64,000 nt of DNA from Chamaecrista fasciculata (taxonomy: Eukaryota; Streptophyta; Magnoliopsida; Fabales; Fabaceae): NCBI GenBank assembly GCA_003254925.1, contig QANZ01013386.1, positions 1 to 64,000 of the forward strand. Direction: 5' to 3'. Below the pieces are notes generated by a model, which was not told the origin of the DNA, made no database searches, and saw only the letters and a list, made by a program, of their open reading frames with translations. The position numbers and the translations under genes are program-made. Below are positions 1 to 12,883 of this stretch, in pieces (position 1 is the first letter of the stretch; each line of letters starts with the position of its first letter).

Positions 1-299
1 AGGTTAGGTGTTGTATTGGACATCGTACAGTGCCAGCTGGGATGTGCTAGATCCAGCTGTGCTCTGCTCAACAAAAGCTAATAACCCACCGTACTACTCT
101 CTCACTTTCTCTTTCTTTACTCTCTAGTCTCCACTTCTACAACTACACTTTCATTTTTTACTCCTCTTCTTTCTAATTATAAATTAATCATTAATCATAT
201 ATCACTACTTTAATGTGCCATATGCTTTCAAAGATTCCCAATTTTTTACTAATTCAAAAGTTTCTTCAACTATTATCATTTTAGGCCCCAAAAAAAAAA
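1..299. other. Gene-free left edge
   Basis: I see no coding region here. The stretch has pyrimidine-rich segments (about 95-180) and AT-rich DNA. It could be the flank of a gene outside the window, but nothing in the sequence shows that. Confidence 0.5.
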
Positions 300-956
300 A
301 TGTTGGTGTCCCTGATGTATGAGATCAGTTTCAGTTATGCTTTCAACATTTGTTTTTTGTCAGTTATGTTTCCAACGTTTCACATTATTGTCAATTATAC
401 CCTAACCTCAAATTTTTTTTAGGTCAAAGTCCTATTTTGGTCCTTCAAGTTTGCTCAAAGTTCCGTTTTGGTCTCTCAAGTCTCTGAAGAACCTTCCGAC
501 GAGATACACAGCGGTCCCAATGACTACAAAAAAAACTATTAATCCAAGGTTTTTTTTTGACCTTCTGAGTTCAATGGCGGCTTGCATTTTGCGAACTAAT
601 GATCGTAAATATGATTTTTGGCGATTGTGTAATCTTTCGGCGACTATGTAATTTTTCGGTGATTTGCCAATTTTTTTTTCACAAAATGGAGGTCGTCATT
701 AAACTCAGGAGATTAAAAAACCTTCGATTAGAAGTTTTCGTAGTCGTCATGTATCTTCCCGAAAAGTTTGTCAGATACTTGAGGAATTAAAATGGAACTG
801 TGAGCAAATTTGAAGGACCAAAATAGGACTTTGACTAAAAAAATTGAAATCATGGTATAATTGACAACAATGTGAAACGTCGGGGGTATAACTGACACAA
901 AACAAACGTTGGAGGCATAACTGAAATTGACCCATTCGTTAGGGGTACCAACATGT
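300..956. mobile_element. Foldback MITE, outer element of a nested pair
   Basis: Bases 300-401 match the reverse complement of 854-956 over about 100 nt. The arms contain repeated phrases such as TCAGTTATGC and CAACGTTT at regular spacing. No reading frame in it looks like a transposase. A second foldback (422-835) occupies the loop. The family resembles the element at 48.6-49.2 kb, which shares the CAGTTATACCCC-type phrases. I could not define a clear target-site duplication because the flanks are homopolymeric. Confidence 0.7.
422..835. mobile_element. Foldback MITE nested in the loop of the outer element
   Basis: The left arm starts with GGTCAAAGTCCTATTTTGGTC and the right arm ends with its reverse complement; similarity extends about 85-90 nt into each side. 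It lies wholly between the arms of the 300-956 element, so it inserted later. It is related at its ends to the element at 56770-57101. The middle (about 510-745) has no recognisable coding content. Confidence 0.7.
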
Positions 957-1020
957 CTTTTACCTTTTTTTTTATAAGAAAATACTTTTTTCAGTTATTA
1001 TCTTTTTTTGTTCTTAATTA

Positions 1021-1295
1021 CTCCCGCCGGTTCTGAATATTTGGTGTTTTAGAAAATCATTTTTGTTCCAAAATATCTGATGTTTTATAAATTCAAGAGA
1101 GTATTAATTATTTTTTTTATCATTCTACCCTTATTAAATATAGTAGAGTCATAAATGCATAAACATTTTTCAAGTAATTTAATAGGGATAGTTTAGTCAT
1201 TTTACTTAATTTTTCTCTTCATTCTATGTTGACTAATCATTTCCTTACTCTGTGTGTGAAAACCTTAAACACCAGATATATAAAATCGGAGGGAG
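1021..1295. mobile_element. Stowaway-type MITE, copy 1
   Basis: The element starts CTCCCGCCGGTTCTGAATAT and ends with a matching inverted GGAGGGAG, flanked by TA on both sides. This agrees with Stowaway (Tc1/mariner-type) MITEs, which duplicate TA and begin CTCCCTCC. The body is noncoding and nearly identical to the copy at 63555-63828, and similar to that at 23577-23837. It lies about 600 bp upstream of the beta-adaptin start. Confidence 0.85.
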
Positions 1296-1885
1296 TAGTA
1301 ATTAGCACTTTTTGAATAATTAGAAGTACCAACCAAATGGATCATTTTAATTAAAGGAAAACCAAATTTGAAAATTAAATTGAGTTGTCATGTTGGAGAA
1401 TAATAATGATGTTTCATAAACTAAAACTTGAATCTTTATTTTTATCGGAGTAAATTAAAAATATATTTGGTTATTTATCTAATTATTTTTTTAAGTAAAA
1501 ATCATAAGATATCCTCTAATCCACAATTAGAAATTAGAAATTTATCTAAAACATCATGCTCAAAAGATTACTTCTACCAAGAAAGTCAATACTCGTGGGA
1601 AATAAGAGTCGAGATTGGGCTCATAGAGAGATCCATAAAACGAAAGAAATGGTTTCCAATAAAAAAGAAAAGAATTTTGTTTTTGAATTGCTAATGGGTT
1701 TTGTTGGACTGGGCCTCGATGCGGGACTAAAACGACACCGTTCTCTCCGTGGCTGGTTCTGGCGTAGACAAAATAGATTCGTCAGACCGGCATTCTTCTC
1801 ATTCTTCGTTTCCGTGTTACTCTCACAGGGAGGAAGAAGAAGAAGAAGAACACGGTGACACAATAACACTAGCAAATTCAGCGAG
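1296..1885 (+). promoter_or_regulatory. Upstream region and 5' leader of beta-adaptin
   Basis: This is non-coding sequence directly before the beta-adaptin start codon. A purine run of GAAGAA repeats lies at about 1830-1853, typical of plant 5' leaders. I cannot fix the transcription start or a TATA box with confidence. Confidence 0.4.
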
Positions 1886-4800
1886 ATGAGTAGGAACGAT
1901 TCCAAGTACTTCTCCACCACCAAGAAGGGTGAAATCCCTGAGCTCAAAGAGGAGCTCAATTCCCAGTACAAGGTTCTTCTCCTCATTTCAACATTTCTAT
2001 TCATTTTCCCCGATCCCCTTTTCTTCCCACTCAATTCCTTGTTTCCGGGTCGCAGATCCCATCATAGTTTCAGTTCTGGGTCGTTCTTATTATACATCTG
2101 CTTCTCTCAATTCTGGATCCATGTCGAGATGCCTCATTTTGTCGCGAACTTTATGTTTCATGAATAGTATGCTTGTGTTTCTTTGATCCTTCAACGATTA
2201 CCGGTTATTGTCATTTTTGGCGTAGAATGAGTTGGATTAGAAAGTGAATTGCATGTCCCAAGTAAGACTAGCTCGATTTGGTGCCTTTTAGATCATAGGT
2301 GTGGTTGAATAGTAAATGAATTATATAAGTAAGATCCCAATTTAAATGAATTTGACAAGATTTAAGCCCACAAAGATTTAGTGCTTAAATTGCCAACTAT
2401 TGTTATAATATTGACATATACCAACCTTTGAAACTAATACCTACGTTTTTTTACTATTAACATACTAACCTATGGAACTCATTGGTTTATTCTTCTGTGT
2501 TACGCTGGCCCTTTCTTATTGCTATAGTTGGAAATTGCACATTGGAACGCATGTCAACCTTACTTTTTTCTGTTGTATGTTTTGCAGGATAAAAGGAAGG
2601 ATGCTGTAAAAAAGGTGATTGCTGCTATGACTGTTGGGAAGGATGTTTCATCATTGTTTACAGACGTGGTAAATTGTATGCAAACAGAAAATTTGGAGTT
2701 AAAAAAGCTGGTCTACTTATATCTCATAAATTATGCGAAAAGTCAGCCTGACCTCGCAATACTTGCCGTAAATACATTTGTGAAGGTAATTTCTGGAATG
2801 ATGGATCTTTCCATTGTTTTTCTTCCTTCCTCCTGATTGTTTACCGTTGGTTTTGGTGTCATGCTTAGCTAGCATTTACTTCTTTCCTTTGTGTGCTTTG
2901 GTTACAACCTTGTTTCCTGATTTTAAAGGTAGCATATGCATAAATTCATTCTGGTAATAGATATTTTCACCTTTCCCCTAGAATAGTACCCTTCCAATTA
3001 GTATACGTTGTTGATGGCACTGGTGAAGTCAAAGCTAGTAAGGTGATGTCCAGAAGGGGCCATTGCTTCTTGATGACTCAGTCTAGGCTCTTCAAGCCAT
3101 ATGCTTGCCATTGCTGCCTGAGGGAAATGTATATTTTGTTCTTTCTTCTTCCAGTCATTTTTCAGATATTGCATAAAAAATGCTCAGTTCAAGATATATT
3201 ATCTTCAGAGTCTATCATCATACTGTGTAAAAAAGTAAGAACTATAGGTAGGAGCGGGTAATGGAGGAAGGTTTGAGCCATCACTAGGAGATACAAGCAA
3301 ATTAAGCTTATTCTAATTTTGAAACTAATGAATATGCAATGTGCATGCTTAAAAATAATATAGTTAGCAATGAGCACTGTAAAGAATCTCTTAAAGTTAG
3401 AACCTAAAATTTAGAGAATATAGTTTTAACTAAAAAGATAAAAATTCATTAAATGTTTCTTATATGAACCTAGCGCCACTACATTTTTTTTGTTGGCTTG
3501 TAAACTTGAATCTCCTATGGCTTATAATTATACAATATTCATTTGTAAGAATGTTAAGCTCAAGCAGTTCATTTATATGATAGTTGTATATTACAATAGT
3601 TAAAACTAGTCATCCTTTATTATGTGTTTATGTATTCTTCTTTTTTCCCTAACATTAGTGCCTTACTTCTTGGGCAATAATTTTTTTAATAGAACTTCTT
3701 ATTTTGAGGCATCGTTGTTTTTGGAGGGGGGGATGAGACTAGGAAGTTTAACACCTTGAAGGTGCATTTTGCATTTCACATTATATTGGGAAATTAATCC
3801 TAAGTGTATGTCCTTTTCGAGATAGTTACTGCAGTGCTTTGGGTGCATTTTAATCAATTTTAAGCCTGATGTGTAGACTGTGAATGTATATGCTAATATA
3901 TAACGACCAGTTTGAATTGAATTTTCTGCACCCACTATTACAGTTGGAAATTAATCTGTAATTGTAAACTTGTAATAGTGTATATATTTTTCTAATTTTG
4001 ATTATGAATTCTGTACAGGATTCACAAGATCCAAACCCTTTAATTCGTGCTTTGGCTGTGAGAACAATGGGTTGCATACGCGTTGATAAAATTACTGAGT
4101 ATCTTTGTGATCCCCTTCAAAGATGCCTAAAGGTAATTACACAGTTCTGTATACTTTGCTTGTTCCTTAATATGTCAATGACAATGCTAAAGTTTATTTT
4201 TACCTGACTTATTTTTAACAATTTAACAGGATGATGATCCATATGTCCGTAAGACAGCAGCTATTTGTGTTGCTAAGCTTTATGACATAAATGCAGAGTT
4301 AGTTGAGGACAGGGGTTTCTTAGAATCCTTAAAGGATTTGATATCTGATAATAATCCAATGGTTGTAGCCAATGCTGTGGCAGCACTTGCTGAAATACAG
4401 GAAAACAGTAGTAGACCGATATTTGACATCACTAGTCACACACTCTCAAAGCTCCTCACTGCTTTAAATGAATGTACTGAGTAAGTTCATATCTTATATT
4501 TGTTGTCATGTTGAAATTAAAACTACTTTCACTGTAGATTTTAATACAATTTCTCTGGATTAAGGGTGTAGATGGGATTGGTAGTCTTTGTTGCTGGTTT
4601 TAATTATACATTTGTGCAGTTGTACATTTACCAGGTGGCAGTAGATTATAATAAATCATCTTTGGTTAAGATTAACAGAAATGTAGACCTGACTCTTTAT
4701 ATACAAGGTTCTATTAACATTAATCGTTTTGGGAAGTGTTTTTGTCCTTCCCTTCACTTCTATCTCTCAGAGCTCTAGGGGCGCATTTGAAACCACCCAA

Positions 4801-7800
4801 AATCAGGAAAACAACTTCCCTTCGATATGCATTTTTTTTTTCTTTTTTCTGGTTAAAATAGATTTATCTGCCATATATATATATATAGTTATTCTTATGG
4901 AGCAACCTGTTTGGACTGCTTTTTGTGTTTTTTTATTCGCTTTTGCTTGTTAACTTTCATTCTCCAGTTTATAAGGATTTCACACAACTTGCTTTTACTT
5001 CATGTGTCAGGTGGGGTCAGGTTTTCATATTAGATGCTCTTTCTAGATACAAGGCAGCTGATGCTCGTGAGGCAGAAAATATAGTAGAACGGGTTACACC
5101 TCGGTTGCAGCATGCCAATTGTGCAGTTGTACTATCAGCCGTGAAGGTGATATTTTCTGTAGCTCAATATCTTGTTACCATATGTCAAAGTCGATGCTTA
5201 AGAGTTCATATTTTGTTTGGCTTTCTAATTGTTTCTAATTACTTTGTAGATGATTCTTCAACAAATGGAGCTTATCTCCAGTACTGATGTGGTTCGGAAT
5301 CTTTGCAAAAAGATGGCTCCTCCCCTTGTGACACTACTGTCTGCAGAACCTGAGATACAGTATGTTGCATTGCGGAATATCAACCTGATAGTACAGAGAA
5401 GACCAACTATTCTTGCTCATGAAATTAAGGTTATTTAATTTTTATGAACTTGTCTCTAAGGCATTGCCTTGACCTTCTACTCTGTTAAGGAGTTCTTATT
5501 CTATGTGCAGGTGTTTTTCTGCAAGTACAATGACCCAATCTATGTGAAAATGGAAAAGCTAGAAATTATGATAAAACTTGCTTCGGACCGAAATATAGAC
5601 CAGGTAAACATTACATGCCAGAGTAGAAAGTCCATATTTTCCTTTTTTTTCTTCCTTTGGATGAATCTTGTTTGCTTAAGTGAACATCTAGGATAATGTT
5701 TCCTACCAAAGATTTGATATTCTTTTATCCTGTCACTTGTGTGAGACCTGCATATCTTTTATTTATTTGATGCAGATTCGTGCTGTTTTGTTTCCATGGG
5801 GATAAGCCATTTAATATAGTAGAACATTTCCTTGTGAAACCTTTAGGGTGTGTTTGGATTCTAGCATTTCAATTTCTGTGGGATTCCGAATACTAGGAAT
5901 TCGAATTGCCAAAATTTCAATTTCCGGCATTTGAAATAACATAGAAATGAAGAATTCAAATTACTACAATTTAAATCTTAATAGTTAAAAATCTTACTTA
6001 GATAGGACAAGTAATTTTAGAATTTATTGTTTAGAGAAGCTTTAAGAATAATAATGGTGAATAATAAAAACCAAAACTATGCTATAATGTCTTACTATAA
6101 TAAATAAAAAATAATTCCTAGATATAAATGAATATGTAATGTGGATCAGTGGTGTTGAATTGTGTTTGGAAGTAAAAGATGTTATGTATTCAATCTATGT
6201 GGTTGTTAAATTTTAAGCTTTTGTATGTAATGAACTAAAAATAAAAATTAAAAAGAAAAGATGAGAATTTTCCAAATTCCAGCTATTAATTGTAAATTTC
6301 ACAAAAAAAAAAAAAAAACTCATAAAATTACTATGCAATTTGAATTACCAAGAATTTTTACCTAAATAATTTTGAGGTAATTAAATACCTTCAAAATTTA
6401 CTCCTCTTCCCCCCACCACACCATTTACCGCATCCAAATGTAGCCTTAGAGTTTGCAGATTTGCATTGTTTGATATGTCAAACATTGAATGAGTTTTGAT
6501 TTGTTTTGCTGTTTTGATAAAAATGTCTACAGGTCTTATTGGAATTTAAGGAATATGCTACTGAGGTTGATGTAGATTTTGTTAGAAAGGCTGTTCGAGC
6601 AATTGGTCGTTGTGCCATCAAATTGGAGAGAGCAGCTGAACGATGCATTAGTGTTTTGCTTGAGTTGATCAAGATAAAAGTGAATTATGTGGTTCAAGAG
6701 GCAATCATCGTTATCAAAGATATATTTAGAAGATACCCTAACACGTAATGCTGTCGTCCTTCTTTTTCTGCATTAATTTTTTAAAGGGGGTGAAAAGAAG
6801 AGGGGAGATAGCAAAGTAGTGATTACTGATTACTTTTATGCTTCAATCTTCATGTAAATCTTTATTCTTTTATTCAGATATGAGTCCATTATTGCAACAC
6901 TTTGTGAGAGCTTAGATACCTTGGATGAGCCGGAGGCCAAGGTACTAGTTTCCCCTGGGGTGCCATTTTGCCTGTCATGATGCATTATCATGCTGCTTAT
7001 GTTTACATTCACTTTTGCATGTGGACAGGCATCCATGATCTGGATTATTGGTGAATACGCAGAAAGAATTGACAATGCTGATGAGCTTCTTGAAAGTTTT
7101 TTGGAAAGTTTCCCAGAAGAGCCCGCACAAGTCCAGTTACAGTTGCTTACTGCTACTGTCAAGCTTTTCCTTAAGAAGCCAACTGAGGGTCCTCAGCAGA
7201 TGATTCAGGTTCTGTCTGATATTGCATGTTTTCTCCACAGACTTGTTTTATTTTGTTTTCCAGTTATTTCATCTGAAACTAAGCACATCCTGTTTCCTCT
7301 TCATGGGAAGTTGGCATGGGTGTGGGTGACTTTTGCTTTTGCATGTTTCATAGTGCATGAGTATTGGAATTTTTTTTAGCCGTGTCTACATGAGAAAGAA
7401 CTCTTGGATTTTGTACAATCTCCTAATCTTGCCATGCCTACCTTGATTTTAAAATTCACCTTTGCAGGTTGTTTTGAACAACGCCACTGTGGAGACGGAT
7501 AATCCTGATTTACGAGATCGTGCATACATCTATTGGCGTCTCCTATCAACCGATCCTGAGGTTTGATTTTTTTAATTTTAAAAATGTTGTATCTTGTATT
7601 TATGCCTCCATGGATTCACTTCGTTGATTGGCTTATTTACATAATAATGAGTGGCTGAGAGAATGTTGATGGGCTGTTCACTAACCCATAGAAATGGGAA
7701 AGGATACCTGGCAAAATATGACAGGGAAAGAGGAATGGCGTTTTCAATGTCAGGCTGATCCTTATTATATGCAGGACACTTCCAATTGCCTGAAACTGAG

Positions 7801-10800
7801 ATGCCTTGCCTAAAACTTCATCACTTGCTTTTATAATACCTCCAAACCTTGAGGAAATATTCACATACATTTCCTAGGCCTTCAAGGCAGCTTAAGACAT
7901 TTGCATTGTCTAAAACTAAACTCAGAATATATGGTCGACCTTTCAATTGTATTCCAAATTTTTCTTGAAACCTTTTAGGTGCAAAACTTTTGCAAGCCAC
8001 ATTAGTTTTGCTAAAATACCTTATTACTGAAAGTCAGTTCCACCAGCAAGACCAGGTTTTTCCACCATTCATTTGAATTCCAGATTTTTTTTAACTTATA
8101 ACTGTTGGCTCTTGTGGAGGACCTATATCGTTTCACAATTCTATTTAAAGTGCTAGGTATGCAACTAGGATTGACCTCTCGGTGGCAGTGGTCTGGGGCT
8201 AATTTGGCAAAAAGAAAGTAGTATTACACATGATTCACCCCCTCCCCTCCCCACAACAATAATAATAAAAAAAAGGCTTAAGTGCACTTTTGGTCCCATA
8301 ACTATGACAAAGGTTTCATTTTGGTCCCATAACTTTTTTTGTTGCAATTTTGGTCCCATAACTTCTCAAAAGGTTCCACCGTTAGTCCCTTGGTGAATTC
8401 CATCCATATTTAGCCGTTAAGTATGACGTGGCATAGTAACTAGGATCATGGTGTGGCAAAATAAGATGAAGTGGACTGAAATAGGATCTATATGCAACAT
8501 ATTAAAACTTATCTATACCCAACCACAAAATATACAAAGAGTGGTACTGACAAGGACCAATTTGGTGGGGGAAGAAGAGACTTCAAGCAGAAGGCACCGA
8601 CGAAGTCGATGGAATCCTCAGCCAGAGTCGAACGACCAAAGCGGCGGCGACGGCGAATCGGGAAGCGGAACGAGGAAGAGGAAGTCCCGTTGGGCTGACG
8701 AGGAAGAGGAAGTACCACTCTTTGTATATATTGTGGTTGGGTATAGATAAGTTTTAATATGTTGCATATAGATCCTATTTTAGTCCATTTTATCTTATTT
8801 TGCCACATCATGATCCTAGTCACTATGCCACGTCATACTTAACGGCTAAATATGGATGGAATTCACCAAGGGACTAACGGTGGAACCTTTTGAGAAGTTA
8901 TGGGACCAAAATTGCAACAAAAAAAGTTATGGGACCAAAATGAAACCTTTGTCATAGTTTTGGGACCAAAAGTGCACTTAAGCCTAAAAAAAATACCCCA
9001 TACACCATAAAACCTAAATCACATTCACCCAAAATACCAGTACTGAGCTTTTGCAATTGATGTACTTCTTGTGTTTTTTCAGGCAGCTAAGGATGTTGTG
9101 TTAGCCGAGAAGCCTGTGATTACTGATGACTCAAACCAACTTGATTCTTCTCTTCTTGATGAACTTCTGGCCAACATTGCTACATTATCTTCTGTGTATC
9201 ACAAGCCCCCAGATGCTTTTGTCACTCGTGTACTCACATCAGCCCAGAGAACTGAAGATGAAGACTATCCGGAGGGAAGTGAAACAGGATATTCTGAGTC
9301 ATCTGCACATGTGACTGATGGCCCAGTATCACCACCTAATGCAAGGCAATCAGGAGCTGCATCTTCTGCACCTGTGCCGGTTTCTCCTCCCATTGCACCT
9401 GTGCCAGATTTGCTTGGTGATTTGATGGGCATGGATAATAATTCTATTGTTCCTCTTGATCAACCAGCTACTCCTACTGGGTAAGAAAAATCGAGATCAT
9501 TGTGCTCAATGATTTTCTTTAGTGTGAAGTCAAATGTCCACTGTAATATGCTTTGCAATTTTGGAGCATGGCATGCTTATCTTGTATGATTAAAGAGTTA
9601 TGTTACTTCTATAAATAGTCCTGATTATTGACAAATATATTACTAAAAAATAATTTATTATTGTTTTAGCTTGTGACATTGCAATCTAATAGTTATTGAA
9701 ATCTCTTTGGTTGTGTATTGAATATCGAAGTACCCCTACATTAAAATAGGAAAGAGATGATGTCATTATCTGCTTCAGGCGTCTCTTAAACTTTCATTAC
9801 TTTGCTTGTTATGTAATTGCACTTAATCATGTCATCTGCCATGATTGCAGGCCACCATTGCCAGTTTTGCTACCTGCTTCAACTGGTCAAGGTTTACAAA
9901 TCAGTGCACAGCTGACAAGACGTGATGGTCAAGTTTTCTACAGTTTGTTGTTCGAGAATAACTCTCAGATTCCACTTGATGGCTTTATGATACAATTTAA
10001 CAAAAACACCTTTGGTCTTGCGGCTGCTGGACCTCTACAGGTTTCTATTGCTTTTGTGGTCTTTACCATTTATTGGGATTGGAATGTCTCTATCCAATCA
10101 CGGACTAGTATATTGCTGCCGTAAACAAAATTTCTAACAGGTCGCTTGTTTCTTATCAGGTTCCACTGTTGCAACCTGGGTCATCAGCAACGACACTCCT
10201 TCCGATGGTCATGTTCCAGAATATGTCCCAAAATCCTCCCAACTCAGTTTTGCAGGTTGCTGTAAAAAACAATCAACAACCTGTGTGGTATTTCAATGAC
10301 AAAATCTCATTGCACACGTTTTTTACTGAGGATGGGAGAATGGAACGTTCCAGCTTTCTGGAGGTATACATTTTTCAGTATTTTGATCCTCACAGCAGGT
10401 TCTCACTTAAAAGATTAGGCTATAACTATTGATCCTTTAACGTGGAATATTTCCCATTTTTGTTTTAATTGGATAATTGAGCGTGACAACACCAAGCGGA
10501 TGGGTTACATTAACTACCTAAAGGAGTTATCTCAGTAAGATGAGATATCCCCCTTTACCAACTTTAGTTCAATTCTTCTGAGTATTTTGGGAAAGTCATC
10601 AATCCACTAAGTAATTGAGGTGGGAGTGTTCCCTTTTATCCGGGATGGGAATTTAGACTTGGGCTAAACTTGAAACTACCCTGACTATAATATAAGAAAA
10701 GAAAAAGGTGAGTTAAATTAAAAAACAAAGGCCGAGTATAGTAGTGAAATTCTTCACCTACAATGATATTTTTCTGTTCCTTTGATTGGCTTCAACATGG

Positions 10801-11132
10801 AAATGGAAACCTGATCACTAAATCTGCTGCAGACATGGAGGTCCCTTCCAGATTCAAATGAGGTCTCCAAGGACTTCCCAGGCCTTGTTATTGGCAGTGT
10901 GGAAGCAACAGTAGACCGACTGGCTGCATCAAACATGTTCTTCATTGCAAAACGCAAGAATGCAAACCAGGATGTGTTTTACTTCTCAACTAAAATTCCA
11001 AGAGGCATACCATTCTTGATTGAACTTACTACAGTGGTTGGAAACCCTGGTATCAAATGTGCGGTCAAGACTCCGAGCCCTGAAATGTCAGGACTTCTCT
11101 TTGAAGCCTTAGAGACTCTTCTCCGGGGTTAA
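1886..11132 (+). CDS. Beta-adaptin (AP-1/AP-2 large subunit), clathrin adaptor
   Basis: This is the large beta subunit of the AP clathrin-adaptor complexes, which sort cargo into coated vesicles at the trans-Golgi network and plasma membrane. Fifteen exons join in frame to 899 aa: 1886-1972, 2588-2785, 4019-4132, 4230-4480, 5011-5146, 5250-5429, 5511-5603, 6533-6744, 6878-6941, 7029-7208, 7468-7560, 9083-9480, 9851-10040, 10160-10363 and 10833-11132. All introns are GT-AG. The N-terminus [20 protein letters not shown] and the whole armadillo-type trunk (about residues 1-590) match plant beta-adaptins closely as I recall them. An acidic, Pro/Ser-rich hinge with a PDLLGDLMG motif (exon 12) follows, then the ear (exons 13-15). 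The family length is about 890-900 aa, so it is complete. Introns 7 and 11 carry MITEs. Plant beta subunits may be shared between AP-1 and AP-2, so which complex it serves is open. Confidence 0.96.
5846..6445. mobile_element. Tourist/Harbinger-type MITE in beta-adaptin intron 7
   Basis: The termini GGGTGTGTTTGGAT and ATCCAAATGTAGCC are imperfect inverted repeats. TTA flanks both sides (5843-5845 and 6446-6448), the 3-bp duplication expected of PIF/Harbinger-type elements. The 600-bp body is AT-rich and noncoding. It lies inside the 5604-6532 intron, clear of both splice sites. Confidence 0.75.
8275..8984. mobile_element. Mutator-like foldback MITE carrying a captured gene fragment, copy 1
   Basis: This 710-bp palindromic element starts GGCTTAAGTGCACTTTTGG and ends with the inverse. 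The arms are about 273 bp each (8275-8547 and 8712-8984). It is flanked by TAAAAAAAA on both sides (8266-8274, 8985-8993), a 9-bp direct repeat as expected for Mutator-like elements, though low in complexity. The arms hold repeated GGTCCCATAACT phrases. The central 8548-8711 is GC-rich, coding-like and outside the inverted repeats. The element sits in beta-adaptin intron 11. A second copy lies at 43594-44361. Confidence 0.85.
8548..8711 (+). pseudogene. Captured fragment resembling plant splicing factor SF1
   Basis: The core of the MITE translates to segments such as [14 protein letters not shown] and [15 protein letters not shown]. As I recall, plant SF1 (branchpoint-binding protein) has paired R/K-R-SRW motifs of this kind just before its KH-QUA2 part. 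Only about 50 codons are present, with no start or domain, so it is a gene scrap rather than a gene. Relative to the copy at 43.9-44.1 kb this one has one extra G in a G-run near the 5' end and an N for D after the first SRW. The parent gene is not in the window. Confidence 0.6.
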
Positions 11133-11612
11133 ATCCTTTTTCATATTCTTTTCCTTTCAAATTTAGTTCGTGTTTATATGTTGTTATTCTAGCTTCTGCA
11201 ATAGATATCTTGGACAGGTGTGTTGTAACTTCTGATTTATTCCAAAAGAATTGCTCAGCGACCTCTTTTGCTGTCCCAACCTGTATCGCCATTTTGCCTC
11301 TATTGGGAATTTGAAAACCTAAAGATAGTTGTGGTCCTGTGGGCAGCGTTTTGAGAAAAGGTTCAATGGTTTGTAATTTTTTTTTTGTTTTCTCTGTATA
11401 ATGATTACATTTGTGCTGTTAGTATTTTGGATTTTCACGTTGTAATTTTGTCCTACACAACTTTTTTTTGTAATACCAAATTAGCCTAGGAAACGTGGTT
11501 GAACTTTTAGTGCCGTAGTGGCAAATTTATACTAAAATGGATTAATACTTGAGAAATTTAATGGGAAGGACTGGTTATTGGTTAAAGGTCCAGATTGGGT
11601 AGAAGTAAATTT

Positions 11613-11709
11613 GACATACATAAAAAGACTAGTATCAAGAAAATAGTTTATGTTAGCTACTTTTTTTGATAGACATACATAAAAAGACTAGTATCAAGAA
11701 AATAGTTTA
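11613..11709. repeat. Direct repeat of 38 bp
   Basis: Bases 11613-11650 recur at 11672-11709 with no change that I can see, offset by 59 bp. The short spacer differs. It is a small local duplication. Confidence 0.75.
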
Positions 11710-11769
11710 TTTTTTTTTATACAAATATAAAAAAAACAATTAGGCAAAATAATAATTTTATATACCCTC

Positions 11770-12003
11770 ATTTATTACACTTATAATGTTCTCTCTCTAT
11801 TTATCTTTTCTTATTAATTTTTTTTTTCTTTTTCACCTACACCCTCCCTCTCTCTCCTTCACACACGCATCTCTCTCAAATATATATATAAAAATATATT
11901 GTTATTATATATATATATATAATCTCACCCCTCTCTCTCTTATTCTCAATTCTCAAATATATATATATATATATAAAGTTATATATTTTATTATATATAT
12001 ATT
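11770..12003. repeat. CT-rich and AT microsatellite tract
   Basis: Runs of CTCT and of ATATAT alternate through this stretch. It is simple sequence with no coding value. Confidence 0.7.
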
Positions 12004-12883
12004 AACTTAATTAAACAAAAATTATTTTTATTCTTTTAGTCCCAATATTCTTTTATTTGTTTTGAGTAAAATATACAATTGAATCCTTAAATTATTTTTT
12101 AAGTTACAATCTTCCTCTATTCTCGTTACAATATTCTCTTCACTTTTATAAGCATTTTGATCCTCAAACTATGAGCTCAGTTTCCTTGGCTCCTAAAACT
12201 ATTTTTTGTTTAGTTTCTTTTCCTCAAACTATGCAATTAGTTTNTTCAATCCATACTTTTTTTCAATATATTTTATGAAGTTTTGTGTACAAATTAAAAG
12301 GAGTTAAAATATTCAAATTGCTCCTAAATGTTTGCAAAATATTCCATTTTGGTCTCAAGTATTGAATATGGCTTGTTTCAAGTTCAAACATGACGAGTTT
12401 AGAGCTACGTATTGTTCCCGAAGAGTACCTCTATATATTCTATTCGAAACATTTTACCGATATTTATGACCAAAATGAATAATTTTGCCAACATTTAGGA
12501 CCAATTTGAAGTTTTTGAAACATAATGGACCAAAATGAATATTAGGGCATACATTTAGGACCAAAATTAACCTTTGACCAAACATTTTAGTGTTGTTTTG
12601 TTATTTGCATTCTGATCCTCAAACTATTCTTTATAATTCCACACCCTATTTAACATCATTTTCTCTAAAATCACCCAAACACCAATACATCATCTCATCT
12701 CATCCCATTACAACATCATCTCATGTCAATCACTTGGATGAGCTTGGATTGAAATGCAATTGCTCCCAAACAGGCCCTTAACTTATTGTAGTTATTAAAT
12801 ATTGGCCAAGAAAAAGAGATGGATTAAATTGAGACCTGAGCAAAAATTATGGGACTGAAAGTGTACTTTGGTCTAAAATATTT

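Larger units (their letters stand above)
11133..12883. other. Beta-adaptin 3' flank and repeat-rich spacer
   Basis: The first few hundred bases after the stop codon are probably the beta-adaptin 3' UTR. The rest is AT-rich, with a duplicated 38-bp segment, CT/AT microsatellites, an ambiguous base at 12244, and decayed arms (about 12290-12580) similar to the 18820 and 29463 foldback family. A short piece ending GTACTTTGGTC near 12872 looks like the remnant of another such element. No gene is seen. Confidence 0.5.

Noticed and set aside
8448..8750. A 100-aa frame covering most of the MITE as a possible new gene
   Set aside because: Its ends lie in the inverted arms and only the central captured fragment looks coding. 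Copy 2 does not keep the same frame.
11780..12003. AT/CT tract as a matrix-attachment or promoter element
   Set aside because: Simple repeats alone do not support a function, and no nearby start site fits.
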